Source: Dallia pectoralis (lineage: Eukaryota > Chordata > Actinopteri > Esociformes > Umbridae). From it: a stretch of DNA of 64,000 nt. Location of the stretch: the NCBI GenBank assembly GCA_029465975.1, contig CM055744.1:9096553-9160552 (forward strand), read 5' to 3'. The translations under genes were made by a program, and so were the position numbers. Below the pieces are notes generated by a model. It had not been told where the DNA came from. It saw only the letters and a program-made list of their open reading frames with translations, and did not search any database. Every line of letters starts with the position of its first letter. Positions within the stretch are counted from its first letter, which is position 1. Of this stretch, positions 13,801-21,088 are shown in pieces.

Positions 13801-16800
13801 AATAGTCTGTAGCTCTGATTGGCTGGAGTCAGGCTGGGAGCATTGAATGAATGAAACTAGTGATGGCTCTGGTCAATAGTCTGCAGCTCTGATTGGCTGG
13901 AGTCAGGCTGGGAGCATTGAATGAATGAAACTAGTGATGGCTCTGGTCAATAGTCTGTAGCTCTGATTGGCTGGAGTCAGGCTGGGAGCGTTGAATGAAT
14001 GAAACTAGTGATGGCTCTGGTCAATAGTCTGTAGCTCTGATTGGCTGATGCGCACCTTTCAGTTCCACTTTCCCACATCACTATAGAAACTTTACAAATG
14101 TGTTATTGCAAGTTTTTCCCAATTATCCATTGAATGTCTAAAACATGAAAAGACCACATCCATGTAATATCTTGTCAGAAAATGTGGAAACTGGCCTTTT
14201 AGTCCAATATATACCAATATGTTTGGGGCTGTCAGCTGTTCATTTGAGTTCTTCATTTTGCCGTGTAGCTTGACTGAAAACGCATCTACTTGGGAGAAAT
14301 GAGGGTTAACTTGAGGAAGGAATGCCACTAAAACCTGCCAGTGCACAATTATTTTTATTCAAGTGCTTTAACTGCTAGGCTATCTATGCAAGTAGTAATG
14401 TGTTGATGGTGTTTCACTGTGTGACTTTCACACCACTGACTGTAATATCTAATATAATAGTTTGTCAGCTGTTTAAAGCAGCAGTATGAAACCAAAAGTT
14501 AATAGCATGTGTCAATATTTGTTTTGAATAAGCATCACTTGATGTTGCAATTTAACCATCTTCCACCACTTTTAACCTTTATAACTGTGTTAATATTATA
14601 AACATTTGCTGTTGTAGATCACAAAGGAAGCCCACTCGTTCCAGGACATCATGAAATGTTATCGAAGTCAACCGCAAGCCAGCAGTCATGTAAGTCACAC
14701 ACGTTTGTTTTGTTTGGAACTTTAAACTAGTGTCCAAACGTTTGTGGTCACTTAGGAATGTTTTTGTTTTGTTTGGAACTTTACACTAGTGTCCAAACGT
14801 TTGTCGTCACTTAGGAATGTTTTGTTTGGAACTTTACACTAGTGTCCAAACGTTTGTGTTCACTTAGGAATGTTTTTGTTGTGTTTGGAACTTTACACTA
14901 GTGTCCAAACGTTTGTGGTCACTTAGGAATGTTTTTGTTTTGTTTGGAACTTTACACTAGTGTCCAAACGTTTGGAATGTTGTTTTTATTTATTTTTTAC
15001 AAAAAAATGTTGGGACTTAGCAGTGTGGTAAAGTTTAAAAGCTGAGAAATATTTTGAACCTGACTTAACCTGGCTTAAATGGATACGTTTGGGGCACATA
15101 GAAGGTGCTTCAGGAAGCATGGGGTGAAATCTTTTAGGATTACCTCGACTAGAATGACAAAGGTCTGCAAGGCTGTAATTGCTGCAAAAGTTTGACACCA
15201 TTATTATTTTAATGTAAAAAAAAATTCTAACCTTGTCAATGACTATATATCCTGTTCATACTTCTATATTTGTTATTCAAAATACATTTCATTAATGTTT
15301 TCTTGGATAAAAAAAATGTATTTCTAAGTGACTCCAAATCTTTGAAGGTTAGTTTATCTCTGTTTCTTTTATTGCTTATTCCATAACATTTATGCATTGG
15401 AGTGATGGGTTCCGCTCCACTTCTCAGGTCTACCGCAGTGTCCTCATCAGGTCGTACAGCAAAACAGCGCCACCTTTAGACGAGAACATGGATGTTGATT
15501 CCACTTCTGGGGCAGAATGTAAGTCCGCTCGCTTTCCCAAAACATTTTTTACCTGCGGCCTTCTTATCAAAGCTGGATGATTTGCCTGGTTGGGAACCTG
15601 GAGTGCTGAAACTGAATCAAATTGAATCACACAGTGTGTTAACTGAATCAAATTGAATCACACAGAGTGTTTACTAAATCTAATTTAATCACACAGAGTG
15701 TTGACTAAATCAATGTCCAGTGATCCGAGACCATGTCTCCTATTTAACCCTGTATTTAATCCTGATGTCATAACTCTCAGCTGCTGAGAAAGCCAACCAG
15801 CGCAGCATCGAGGACTGTTCGACCCAGCAAGGCGAGGAGCGCGGTGACCTCATCCAGTTCTACAACTCTGTGTATGTCCTGCAGATGAAGGGATTCGCCC
15901 TCCGATATTCAGCCACCACCACAGACAGCAGGGTATAAACCTTCTCCAGTCCCGTATAAGTGTCTACACGTGTACTTTCTTATTGCTGCAGGGGGGGTTC
16001 AGTTGTGATTGGCTGTCGGTGAAAGCAGTCTAACGTCAGAACGAAGTTGAAACTTGCTCTAATTGTCATGTGTGTGGTGTCATTTCTCTTCCAGATGGAG
16101 GAGCCTCCTCTTTCCCCGTTTCCCTCGGTGAGATCCCAGCCCCTGTCGCCCCGTCGCATCTCCCAGAGACACTCCCTTTACGTCTCCCCTCACAAAAACG
16201 GCTCGTGTCTGACCCCCAACTCAGCCTACACCTACAGGATCAACGGCAGCCCCTCTAAAGTGAGCCTTCCACACTTTAAACACCTTCACAGGCCTTGTGT
16301 CATGAATGGGTTTGTTTAAAATGTGTTGCCTGTGCAATCAACATGTGTGCTCATAATTCTTAGTGCAAGGCAAACATTATGCTTTTCAATGAGTGTTTGG
16401 AGGTGAGCAACTGATGGGTTCAGGGAAGGGTTGGTTTGTGAAAATCGCTGTGAGCCTTCACAGTTTAAACCAGCCGTGAATAAGCACATCTAAATTCAGA
16501 TGAGTCGAATCAGAAACGGAATCAGAATGTGTTTCATAGCCAAGTAAGTTTACAACAAACTTAGAATTTGTTCTGGCCCATTACTGCAACAACTTACACA
16601 CACACGCGTAATAAACAAATACGAACAATAGACCACAATGAAACACTATAAACAAACATGTACTATGTAAATATGTATGGTGCAAATGTCCAGTGCGTTC
16701 TGTGTGAGTGCGGGGAGAAGCCTATTGTCAGTTTGGTACCGGGGGCATGTTCCTGAGACCTGCTGTAGAAAACAGTTCTGGTGCTGATAGAGCTCAACCT

Positions 16801-17208
16801 GCCAGAGGGGAGAGTTCTGAATAGTCCATTTCCTGGGAGTGAGGGATTGGACTCAATCTTTACCACCCGCCTTAGGGTCCTAGAGGTGTGTAGGTTGTGT
16901 AGAGATGGCAGATTGCAGCCAATGAGAGCCAAATGTAGTGCCCCCCTTCCCGTCTGGACAGCCTAGGGTTCTGTTGCTTAGGGAACCTGTGTATATGTCA
17001 CTGTTAACTCACCTGCATTTAATTCCTCCCATAGGAGCTAACGGACATAAACAGGATGATCCGGCAGGGAGTGGTGAGCAGGAAAAGGGCCTTTTCCATG
17101 GAGGGCGACTACTCTGCGGATTCCCCGACCAAGCGGGTGTGTCCAGAGAGTGAGGACGTGCTGCTCAAAAGGCTTCAGGATGTGGTCAGCGAGCGTGCCC
17201 ACCACTGA
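122..17208 (+). CDS. rbl1: RBL1 (p107) retinoblastoma-like pocket protein, 3' 19 exons
   Basis: Pocket protein that binds E2F4/5 and cyclin/CDK2 and represses cell-cycle genes in the nucleus (family knowledge). Exons read from the sequence: 122-186, 1623-1751, 2198-2355, 5025-5089, 5331-5517, 7137-7303, 7487-7599, 9025-9128, 10015-10152, 10349-10507, 11376-11505, 11825-12031, 12329-12513, 13317-13493, 14618-14689, 15428-15518, 15781-15932, 16095-16259, 17035-17208. All introns are GT-AG and every phase joins, giving 2,638 nt and 878 residues before TGA. Human p107 is about 1,068 residues, so roughly the first 150-190 residues (about three exons) lie upstream of the window. p107 rather than p130 is supported by motifs such as EEYVLTVGDFDER and MKDRHLDQLLLCA, and by the ending LLKRLQDVVSERAHH. 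No frameshift or internal stop was found. Odd features are the junction-derived minisatellites in two introns. Confidence 0.95.
430..1310 (+). mobile_element. L1/Tx1-like LINE 3' end fragment
   Basis: Broken reading frames on the + strand resemble the C-terminus of a vertebrate L1/Tx1-type LINE ORF2. The segment around 720-810 encodes the Cys/His knuckle seen after the reverse transcriptase in these elements (DPCFRFCGDEEEDLMHLFYF, then CPYVAEFW). A stop at about 604-606 separates the upstream part. A non-coding tail follows to an A-rich end near 1,300-1,310. It is 5' truncated and lies in an RBL1 intron in the same orientation as the gene. Confidence 0.65.
1818..1965 (+). mobile_element. tRNA-derived SINE with L2-type 3' tail
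   Basis: The head resembles a tRNA gene with a clear A box (TGGCTCAGTGGTAGAG at 1832-1847) and a weak B-box region. The 3' end, CCTGGTTAAATAAAGGTT followed by AAATAAAT, matches the 3' end of the L2-like LINE at 2,414-3,935 read on its own strand. Sharing a 3' tail with a LINE is how many tRNA-SINEs borrow reverse transcriptase (family knowledge). Confidence 0.6.
2414..3935 (-). mobile_element. 5'-truncated L2-like LINE, antisense in an RBL1 intron
   Basis: A non-LTR retrotransposon copy on the - strand. Its 3' tail is at the low-coordinate end, with a poly-T on + at 2415-2426 next to the sequence TACCTTTATTTAACCAGGAA. It holds an open RT-like ORF (2813-3919) and ends abruptly near 3,935 with no endonuclease domain, which is ordinary 5' truncation. 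The L2 assignment within the L2/CR1 group rests on the RT motifs and the tail. Confidence 0.8.
2813..3919 (-). pseudogene. L2-like LINE reverse transcriptase fragment
   Basis: A 368-residue open frame carries RT motifs in order: NNYRPISKLSALSKILE (about residues 46-62), FQSGFRSGHST, AALFVDLSKAFDSVDH (catalytic Asp), GVPQGSILGPILF, and FYADDTVVY (catalytic YADD). After YADD the usual 30-40 residue stretch before DGxxIERVSxYKYLG is missing: LLLSL runs straight into DGNSIERV near 3,237, an apparent in-frame deletion. The endonuclease and most upstream RT are absent. The frame is still open, so the copy is fairly young, but it cannot retrotranspose by itself. Confidence 0.8.
4675..4845 (+). mobile_element. 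3' end of a Tc1-like transposon
   Basis: This AT-rich stretch matches the terminal non-coding part of a widespread fish Tc1-like element: a TTGATxTGTTTAAC start, the phrase CATATGTGTTATTTCTCACC, and a terminus GGACTGGTGCTGT close to the family's ACTGGTACTGT end. The 25,043-25,810 copy carries the same terminus. No transposase sequence was recognised upstream. Confidence 0.6.
5494..6585 (+). repeat. Minisatellite made of an RBL1 exon end plus its 5' splice site
   Basis: About 20 tandem units of 57 bp, or 54 bp when AAG is missing. The first unit starts inside the RBL1 exon at 5494. Each unit has the exon's last 24 bp (AACCTGCAG...TGTGAGAAG), the donor GTAGAT, and about 27 bp of intron (GGTTAAACCTTTACTAG, then TATTACTATT). 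Unit 15 has lost the GT (GGAGAT near 6301) and the last copy diverges after GAGAAG (GTTTAC). Units are otherwise nearly identical, so the array is homogenised or recent. Confidence 0.95.
6586..7105. other. RBL1 intron remainder, nothing recognised
   Basis: AT-rich intron sequence between the junction minisatellite and the (TG)12 acceptor. I see no repeat, ORF or motif I can support. Confidence 0.6.
7106..7136 (+). promoter_or_regulatory. (TG)12 tract directly upstream of an RBL1 3' splice site
   Basis: Twelve TG dinucleotides plus T (7106-7130), then CGGTAG and the exon at 7137. No pyrimidine tract lies between the TG run and the AG. UG repeats at an acceptor bind TDP-43 and CELF proteins and modulate exon inclusion, as known for the (TG)m(T)n tract of CFTR exon 9. 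The same role here is inference. Confidence 0.7.
7137..10507 (+). CDS. rbl1: RBL1 pocket A-box exons (five exons)
   Basis: Exons 7137-7303, 7487-7599, 9025-9128, 10015-10152 and 10349-10507 encode the A half of the small pocket. Recognisable stretches are KRSLAPSTPLTGRRYL, QSVSRLQSMVSGLRNAPSE, MKLAEILYYKVLENVMAQE, VLLEQDIFHCSLMACCLE, SSQRTFPWII and VIRSEEGLSRDMVKHLNSIE-like sequence. The A box packs against the B box to form the LxCxE- and E2F-binding pocket (family knowledge). The acceptor at 7136 follows a (TG)12 run. The exon at 10015 is the last of 15 tandem copies of its own first 54 bp, and only this copy continues into open coding sequence. Confidence 0.93.
7604..8900. repeat. Compound (CA)n / CTGAATACA satellite in an RBL1 intron
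   Basis: About 1.3 kb of short CA runs interrupted at irregular intervals by CTGAATACA, often CTGAATACACTCATACA near the 5' part. It begins 5 bp after the donor at 7600 and fills most of the intron before the exon at 9025. Long cysteine/valine ORFs on the - strand come from this low-complexity sequence and are not genes. Confidence 0.95.
9260..10068 (+). repeat. Minisatellite made of an RBL1 exon start plus its 3' splice site
   Basis: Fifteen units of 54 bp (one of 53 bp, starting 9368). The last unit is the true exon start at 10015. Each unit begins GTGCTGTTAGAGCAGGATAT and ends CCTGCTGTCTGTAG, so each boundary re-creates a TAG acceptor followed by the exon's first bases. In the exon's frame each upstream unit reads VLLEQDIFHCSLMACCL then TAG stop. 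In the last unit the TAG is GAG (Glu), so coding continues. The likely origin is unequal pairing of intron TCTGTAGGTG with exon TCTGGAGGTG. Confidence 0.95.
10508..10666. repeat. 19-bp minisatellite just after an RBL1 donor
   Basis: About eight perfect copies of a 19-bp unit (CAACATCCAGATGTACAGG) begin within 15 bp of the donor GTAAGC at 10508. Short ORFs on both strands through it are repeat artefacts. Confidence 0.9.
10690..11340. other. RBL1 intron sequence, nothing recognised
   Basis: Unremarkable AT-rich intron DNA between the 19-bp array and the exon at 11376. It ends in a C-run and pyrimidine stretch before the acceptor. Confidence 0.5.
11376..12513 (+). CDS. rbl1: RBL1 pocket spacer exons with cyclin-binding KRRLF
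   Basis: Exons 11376-11505, 11825-12031 and 12329-12513 encode the spacer between pocket halves. Residues 493-497 of the in-window product are KRRLF, the RxL (Cy) motif that docks cyclin A/E-CDK2 in p107 and p130 (family knowledge). It is preceded by PLSVHDRYSSPAAGSA. The rest is low-complexity and proline/glutamine-rich (PNPAPQPQPDPQQSRP), as expected for a poorly conserved linker. The spacer ends RRTGSLALFFRK, the conserved entry to the B box. Donors at 11506 (GTACAT) and 12032 (GTAGCA) are weak. Confidence 0.92.
12220..12316. repeat. 14-bp minisatellite in an RBL1 intron
   Basis: About seven copies of GGGGACACGGTTTG, changing to GGGGACACTGTTTG in the last three. It sits about 13 bp before the acceptor of the exon at 12329, so it occupies the branch-point and polypyrimidine zone of that intron. 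Confidence 0.9.
12514..13316. other. RBL1 intron with CT-rich 3' end
   Basis: Mostly featureless intron. It ends in a pyrimidine-rich tract of about 90 bp (TCTCTCTTTC-type, 13,220-13,310) leading to the acceptor TAAG at 13,316. Confidence 0.6.
13317..15932 (+). CDS. rbl1: RBL1 pocket B-box exons (four exons)
   Basis: Exons 13317-13493, 14618-14689, 15428-15518 and 15781-15932 encode the B half of the pocket. They include VYHLASVRLRDLC, ELRGKIWTCFEHSIV, MKDRHLDQLLLCAIYIISK, FQDIMKCYRSQPQA, HVYRSVLIRSYSK and ERGDLIQFYNSVYVLQMKGF. The B box carries the LxCxE-binding groove (family knowledge). A variable acidic insert (DENMDVDSTSGAE) lies between YRSVLIRS and GDLIQFYN, where pocket proteins normally have a loop. 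The acceptor at 13316 follows a long CT-rich tract (about 13,220-13,310). Confidence 0.93.
13591..14046. repeat. 74-bp minisatellite in an RBL1 intron
   Basis: About six units of 74 bp, each starting CTCTGATTGGCTGGAGTCAG and including CTAGTGATGGCTCTGG. Divergence between units is very low (a few C/T or G/A changes). I see no relation to the adjacent exon ends. Confidence 0.93.
14704..14980. repeat. Amplified Tc1-like terminal inverted repeat in an RBL1 intron
   Basis: Five copies of a 54-59 bp unit containing AGTGTCCAAACGTTTGTGGT and CACTTAGGAATG. That unit looks like the 5' terminal inverted repeat of the Tc1-like element whose 3' part follows directly. The element's far end, read on the opposite strand, is similar (TTTGGAGTCACTTAGAAATA). 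Confidence 0.8.
14981..15345 (+). mobile_element. Decayed Tc1-like transposon, 3' part
   Basis: Contains a relic of the transposase C-terminal coding region (GGTGCTTCAGGAAGCATGGG, then AAGGTCTGCAAGGCTGTAAT) followed by the AT-rich 3' end and inverted terminus GTGACTCCAAATCTTTGAA. Together with the amplified terminal repeat upstream it represents an internally deleted Tc1/mariner element. It is the same family as the copy at about 40.3-41.0 kb. Confidence 0.7.
16095..17208 (+). CDS. rbl1: RBL1 C-terminal exons and stop
   Basis: Exon 16095-16259 encodes MEEPPLSPFPSVRSQPLSPR, then ISQRHSLYVSPHKNGS and YRINGSPSK, rich in SP sites and basic residues. The terminal exon 17035-17208 encodes ELTDINRMIRQG, then SADSPTKRVCPESED and LLKRLQDVVSERAHH, followed by TGA at 17206-17208. 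In the family this tail contains CDK sites, a nuclear localisation signal and E2F/DP contacts. The ending matches the conserved p107 C-terminus, so the gene is complete at its 3' side. Confidence 0.95.
16500..16935 (-). mobile_element. Degenerate interspersed repeat in the last RBL1 intron
   Basis: The stretch around 16,770-16,920 (CTGCCAGAGGGGAGAGTTCT, GGGTCCTAGAGGTGTGTAGG) resembles a common fish repeat derived from a LINE 3' region. Family and exact ends are uncertain. A short CA/CG tract lies at about 16,598-16,608. Confidence 0.4.
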
Positions 17209-17995
17209 CACCTGCCATGTCACGTCCCAGTGCCAGCTGCTTAATCATGTCTCCTGCCCCTCGTGCCTCGTGCACACATCCTACAGCGTGGTTCTGTAGC
17301 TCACCCCCGTTAACGTTTTTCCATGTCCACTTTTGTTTTTCCATGTTCTGTCTTATTTTTTTGTCTTGTACTTAAACGTTGCTTTTAAATTGTTTCAACG
17401 TCAACATGTTTTTTTTTTCCTGTCGATCTGGTCTGTCAACATCAACCTTTAACTCTATTTCATTATGAACTATGGACGGTGCATCATTGCAAGAAGTTGG
17501 TTCATGGTAGTTTATAACCCCCTTTCATGTCACTAGTTGAGGCAGTAATTATGTGTAGTATCTACACATTCCATGTGCTGTTTTGAGTGAAATCTCTGAG
17601 TTCTTATATTATGGTGCTGAATCCGTTTTAAACTTCAACGTTTCACACTAGAACCAAATATAAAGTACATATTTGGGTGACCTGTGTAGCACAACCACTT
17701 TGAGTATTGAAGTACCAGGGGTGGCAAATTTGATTGTGTTTTCTAATCTGCTGAATTTTCTAACAACCCATTTTATTATTGGCCTCCATTCTGACATGAA
17801 TTTGACATTTATGTTTGCATTACTTTTGTGATATAATGTTAAGCAGATATTGTTTATGGTAGAGGCAATGTAAAAAAAAAAAAAATCTGTATTTTATGAA
17901 ATTATTGTTTTACTGATGTTGATTATTTTGGTCTTTTTAATACTTCTTAACTCTTGTGCAATTCAGGTTGTACAATAAAACATTGATATCAGAGG
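17209..17995 (+). promoter_or_regulatory. rbl1: RBL1 3' UTR with poly(A) signal
   Basis: AT-rich untranslated sequence follows the stop. The first good poly(A) signal is AATAAA at 17974-17979, followed within about 20 bp by a TG/GT-rich stretch typical of a downstream element. This gives a 3' UTR of about 0.78 kb. A poly-A run at about 17,871-17,885 is internal. The cleavage position is inferred. Confidence 0.75.
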
Positions 17996-18740
17996 TTTGT
18001 TGTGTTTCATTTTAGCTGGAAGTCCCGGATTCATGTGTTTCACTGGTATATTAGGAAATTGTCATATGAATTAGTCAGTGATGCTCTAATACCAATCACA
18101 CTTGTAAGCTGTTCTTATGATGGTATAACCGATCTCAAAATATTTTGCGAAGATATAAAATGCAATATTCCTACTTTCTGGGATGGGTGAATCTTCCCGA
18201 AACAATTCCACTAGATGGTCCTAGATTAACCTTGAGTCTACAAATATGAACTGTATATTTTTATTGTGTTTATGGTGATTCGCCCTAGGAAACACAACTG
18301 TTATGACATTTTTTTTGTTGAAATATTACATCCCCATATCTATTGTTTTAGTATATAAAAAGGTATGTATTTTATGCTAATTAAGCCTTTTTTATTCTAG
18401 GAATAATGGCCCTGTTGCTTGCAATTACAGCTTTTGTTTGTCCTTTTGTATGTCCTTTTGTCTCACCTTTCAAACAGATCTGTATGTGCATGTGTCGATC
18501 ACATTCTATTTATTTATTTTGTCTATTAACTCTATGCTGTTCACGCAGGTAAACAAGACCCTTAAAATGTTTTTCATTATTATGGTCAGAACAAAATTAT
18601 GAAATGTGTATTTCTTCTGACCCACAATTATAAAATCCTTATTGGTACATTTGAAATGAATGCAAATGTGATGGTTTTTTAAGTTTTGTTCACTTTCTGC
18701 ATTTCCTTTGGATATCGCAGCCATAGGCGTAATCATATGG
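17996..18740. other. Intergenic sequence downstream of RBL1
   Basis: AT-rich and without a recognisable gene or repeat family. Short ORFs here have no family features. Confidence 0.5.
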
Positions 18741-18800
18741 GGGGACAGGGGGACACGTCCCCCCCAATATTCAAAGAAGGACAATTTGTCCCCCCCTGTC
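18741..18800. repeat. G-run/C-run inverted repeat
   Basis: GGGGGGACAGGGGGACACGT is followed by a C7 run, and about 25 bp later GGACAATTTGTCCCCCCCTG. The two arms can pair to a strong hairpin. It may be a transposon terminus, but I could not pair it with another end. Confidence 0.5.
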
Positions 18801-18849
18801 GATGTGACTGAATAGGCGCTGTCACAGAATTTATGTTTGCCACAAGTTA

Positions 18850-19680
18850 GTTCATGAAATTTCTCCCGTAGTAGACCTGGCCCTGTCAACTGTAATTGCT
18901 ATAATTGTGAAGTGTAAGCATCTAGAAGCAACTACAGCCCAGCCATGAAGTGGTAGGACACGTAATCTCACAGAGTGGGGCCGCCAAGTGCTGTAGCGTG
19001 TGAAAAGAGTGCCTGGTGTCAACTGGACTGGTGTGCAGCGCACCGCCGCTGGACTCTGGCGCAATGGAAACGTGTTCTCTGGAGTGATAAATCGCTATCT
19101 GGCAGTCTGATGGACAAATCTGGGTGTGGTGGATGCCAGGAGAACACCACCAGAATGCATTGTACCCACTGTTGATGTTGGTAGAGGAGGGAGACAGGTC
19201 TGGGGCTGTGTTTAAAGTGAAGGGTCAACGAAATTCTACAGAATACACAGACATTTTAGACAACTGGGTGCCTTCAACTTTGGCAATGCCCTTTCCTGTT
19301 CTGGCATGACTGCGCACAAAGAGGGGGCTAAAAAGACATGGTTTGATAAGGTTGGTTCGGAGGAACTTGAGTAGCCTGCACAGAAGCCTGACCTCAACTC
19401 GTTTGAACAACTTTGGGCTGAATTAAAACAGCATTTGGGAGCCAGGCCCTCTAATCCAACATCAGTGAATGGGCACAAAGTCCTACAGAGACACAGCCTT
19501 GTGGAGAGCCATCCCAGAAGAGTGGTGGCTGGTATAGGTGGCAATGTGTGTGTGTGTGTTGGGGGGGGGCTCCATATTAATGTCCATGGTTTTAGAATGG
19601 GATGTCCAACAAGCTCATTTTGGAGTGATGGTCCAGATATGGGTGTCCAGATTCTTTTGTACTCTAGTTCCATACGTAAT
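18850..19680 (+). pseudogene. Decayed Tc1-like transposase copy
   Basis: The + strand carries broken Tc1-like transposase: WTLAQWKRVLWSDKS (19,050-19,090) matches the region around a catalytic Asp. Further down, the phrase for PDLNSFEQLWAELKQHLGAR with the family's PDLNP(I/F)E motif is readable near 19,389-19,445, then PRRVVAGIGG and LHINVHGFRMGCPTS. Several stops and frameshifts are present. A (GT)n and G-run expansion interrupts it at 19,543-19,570. Confidence 0.75.
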
Positions 19681-19699
19681 CCTCTGCTAGTTTGGTTGT

Positions 19700-20760
19700 G
19701 TTGCCCTCATGTAAGCCGTAAAAGTTAATTTATTTGAAAGTGGAAGGCCTCCTGAGAGAATTGTTTAAAGCTATTATTATTTATTTACTTGTCAAAACAT
19801 TGGAATTTATGCAAATACTCAACAGAATAGTAAAAGGTAAAAAATGAAGTACCGGCTAGCCAAATTGTTCACGAACAATGGAATTATGAATCCAAAATCA
19901 GTTGTATGGAATTTCGCAGATGGAATACTCAGTATTAGAATGGCAATCTCAGAACTCCAACTATAAGCTGAACAAAAAGCAAACGCAGTCCAAAAATAAT
20001 TATGACAAATCTAGCACAAAGCTTGGAAAAATGTACCACTTAACTACTTGAAAAAATGAGACATAGGTCTGCCAAAGCAAATTGCTTCACTTATACTCTG
20101 TACTTGAGAGATAACTGTTAACCCTATTTGGTCAGGACAAACCTGCCAGTTAACTCTATTTGCTCTGGATAATGTTGAGCTCTGTATCCTTTGCTATCGT
20201 TGAAGTCATCGTTCACACTAAACATTAATATTGCTTTTTACTCTACATAATTATTATAATTACGTTTTCAAAAAAGAGCACTGTTTGTACTCATTATAAT
20301 GCGTATTGACTGGTTTGCTTATGTTTAACCATTCAAATCCCTCCAAATGGCTACTCAGATTGGATAACAGTATATACTGGCAGCTAAAATGATCTGATCA
20401 AACTTCTTTAGAACCACAGGGGAGATGGGTTTGTGGTTTGAGCCTTTGAGATTGTGCAGCAGTGGTTTTGAGAAAGATTGAGAGTTATGAATGAGGTTCA
20501 GGGATTTCTGATATAGAACAAAGAGTGTATGGCACCGTCAAAAGAAAATATCAACAGTACCTTTTGAGTGCACATGCTGTGGCTGTTGGAGTCGATAGAG
20601 AGCCAATGGAAAATACTTCTCTTCCATTATACTTTCTAGACTTATCCTAGTTGAGATGTGACGTAAAAGATATTTCAATAACAATACTGTCCAAATGCTT
20701 TAAAAAAACGTAGGGTGAAGTTATAAATGTTATATAATTGGAGCAGAATTGAATATTACA
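19700..20760. other. Intergenic sequence, nothing recognised
   Basis: AT-rich non-coding DNA without open frames, arrays or family matches that I can support. Confidence 0.5.
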
Positions 20761-20765
20761 ATAAC

Positions 20766-21088
20766 TGTGACACAGTTGTGGTGAGCTTAGCTGGCTGCAC
20801 ACTGGGAGTTTAGTGGTGTGCACTTCCTGTGTGTCTGTTTTGTTGTTAGCACAGCTGGTGCTTGTTAGCTAATCACGGGGCTTTTTAGTACTCTAAAGTA
20901 GTTTCGGTTTGCACTTGGGTTTGCTACTCATAATTTATAAGTTATGTTCTACTATTGGGTGAGTGTTGTTTATGTCTCTTTGTTTTAGGTTGGTAACGTT
21001 TGTCGTGTTTGTTTGTATTTAAACCTGCAAATGGGAATATATTGTTGAGGTCTGTCCCGGGTTCTTCCCTGCACTATTTTTTGTGACA
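20766..21088 (+). mobile_element. Solo LTR, gypsy-type
   Basis: The segment starts TGTGACACAG and ends TTTTTTGTGACA, giving TG...CA ends. Internal phrases GTGTGTCTGTTTTG, TTAGCACAGCTG and TTAGCTAATCAC are shared with the LTR at 41,004-41,362. The flanks show no clear target duplication, so it is probably old. Confidence 0.6.
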
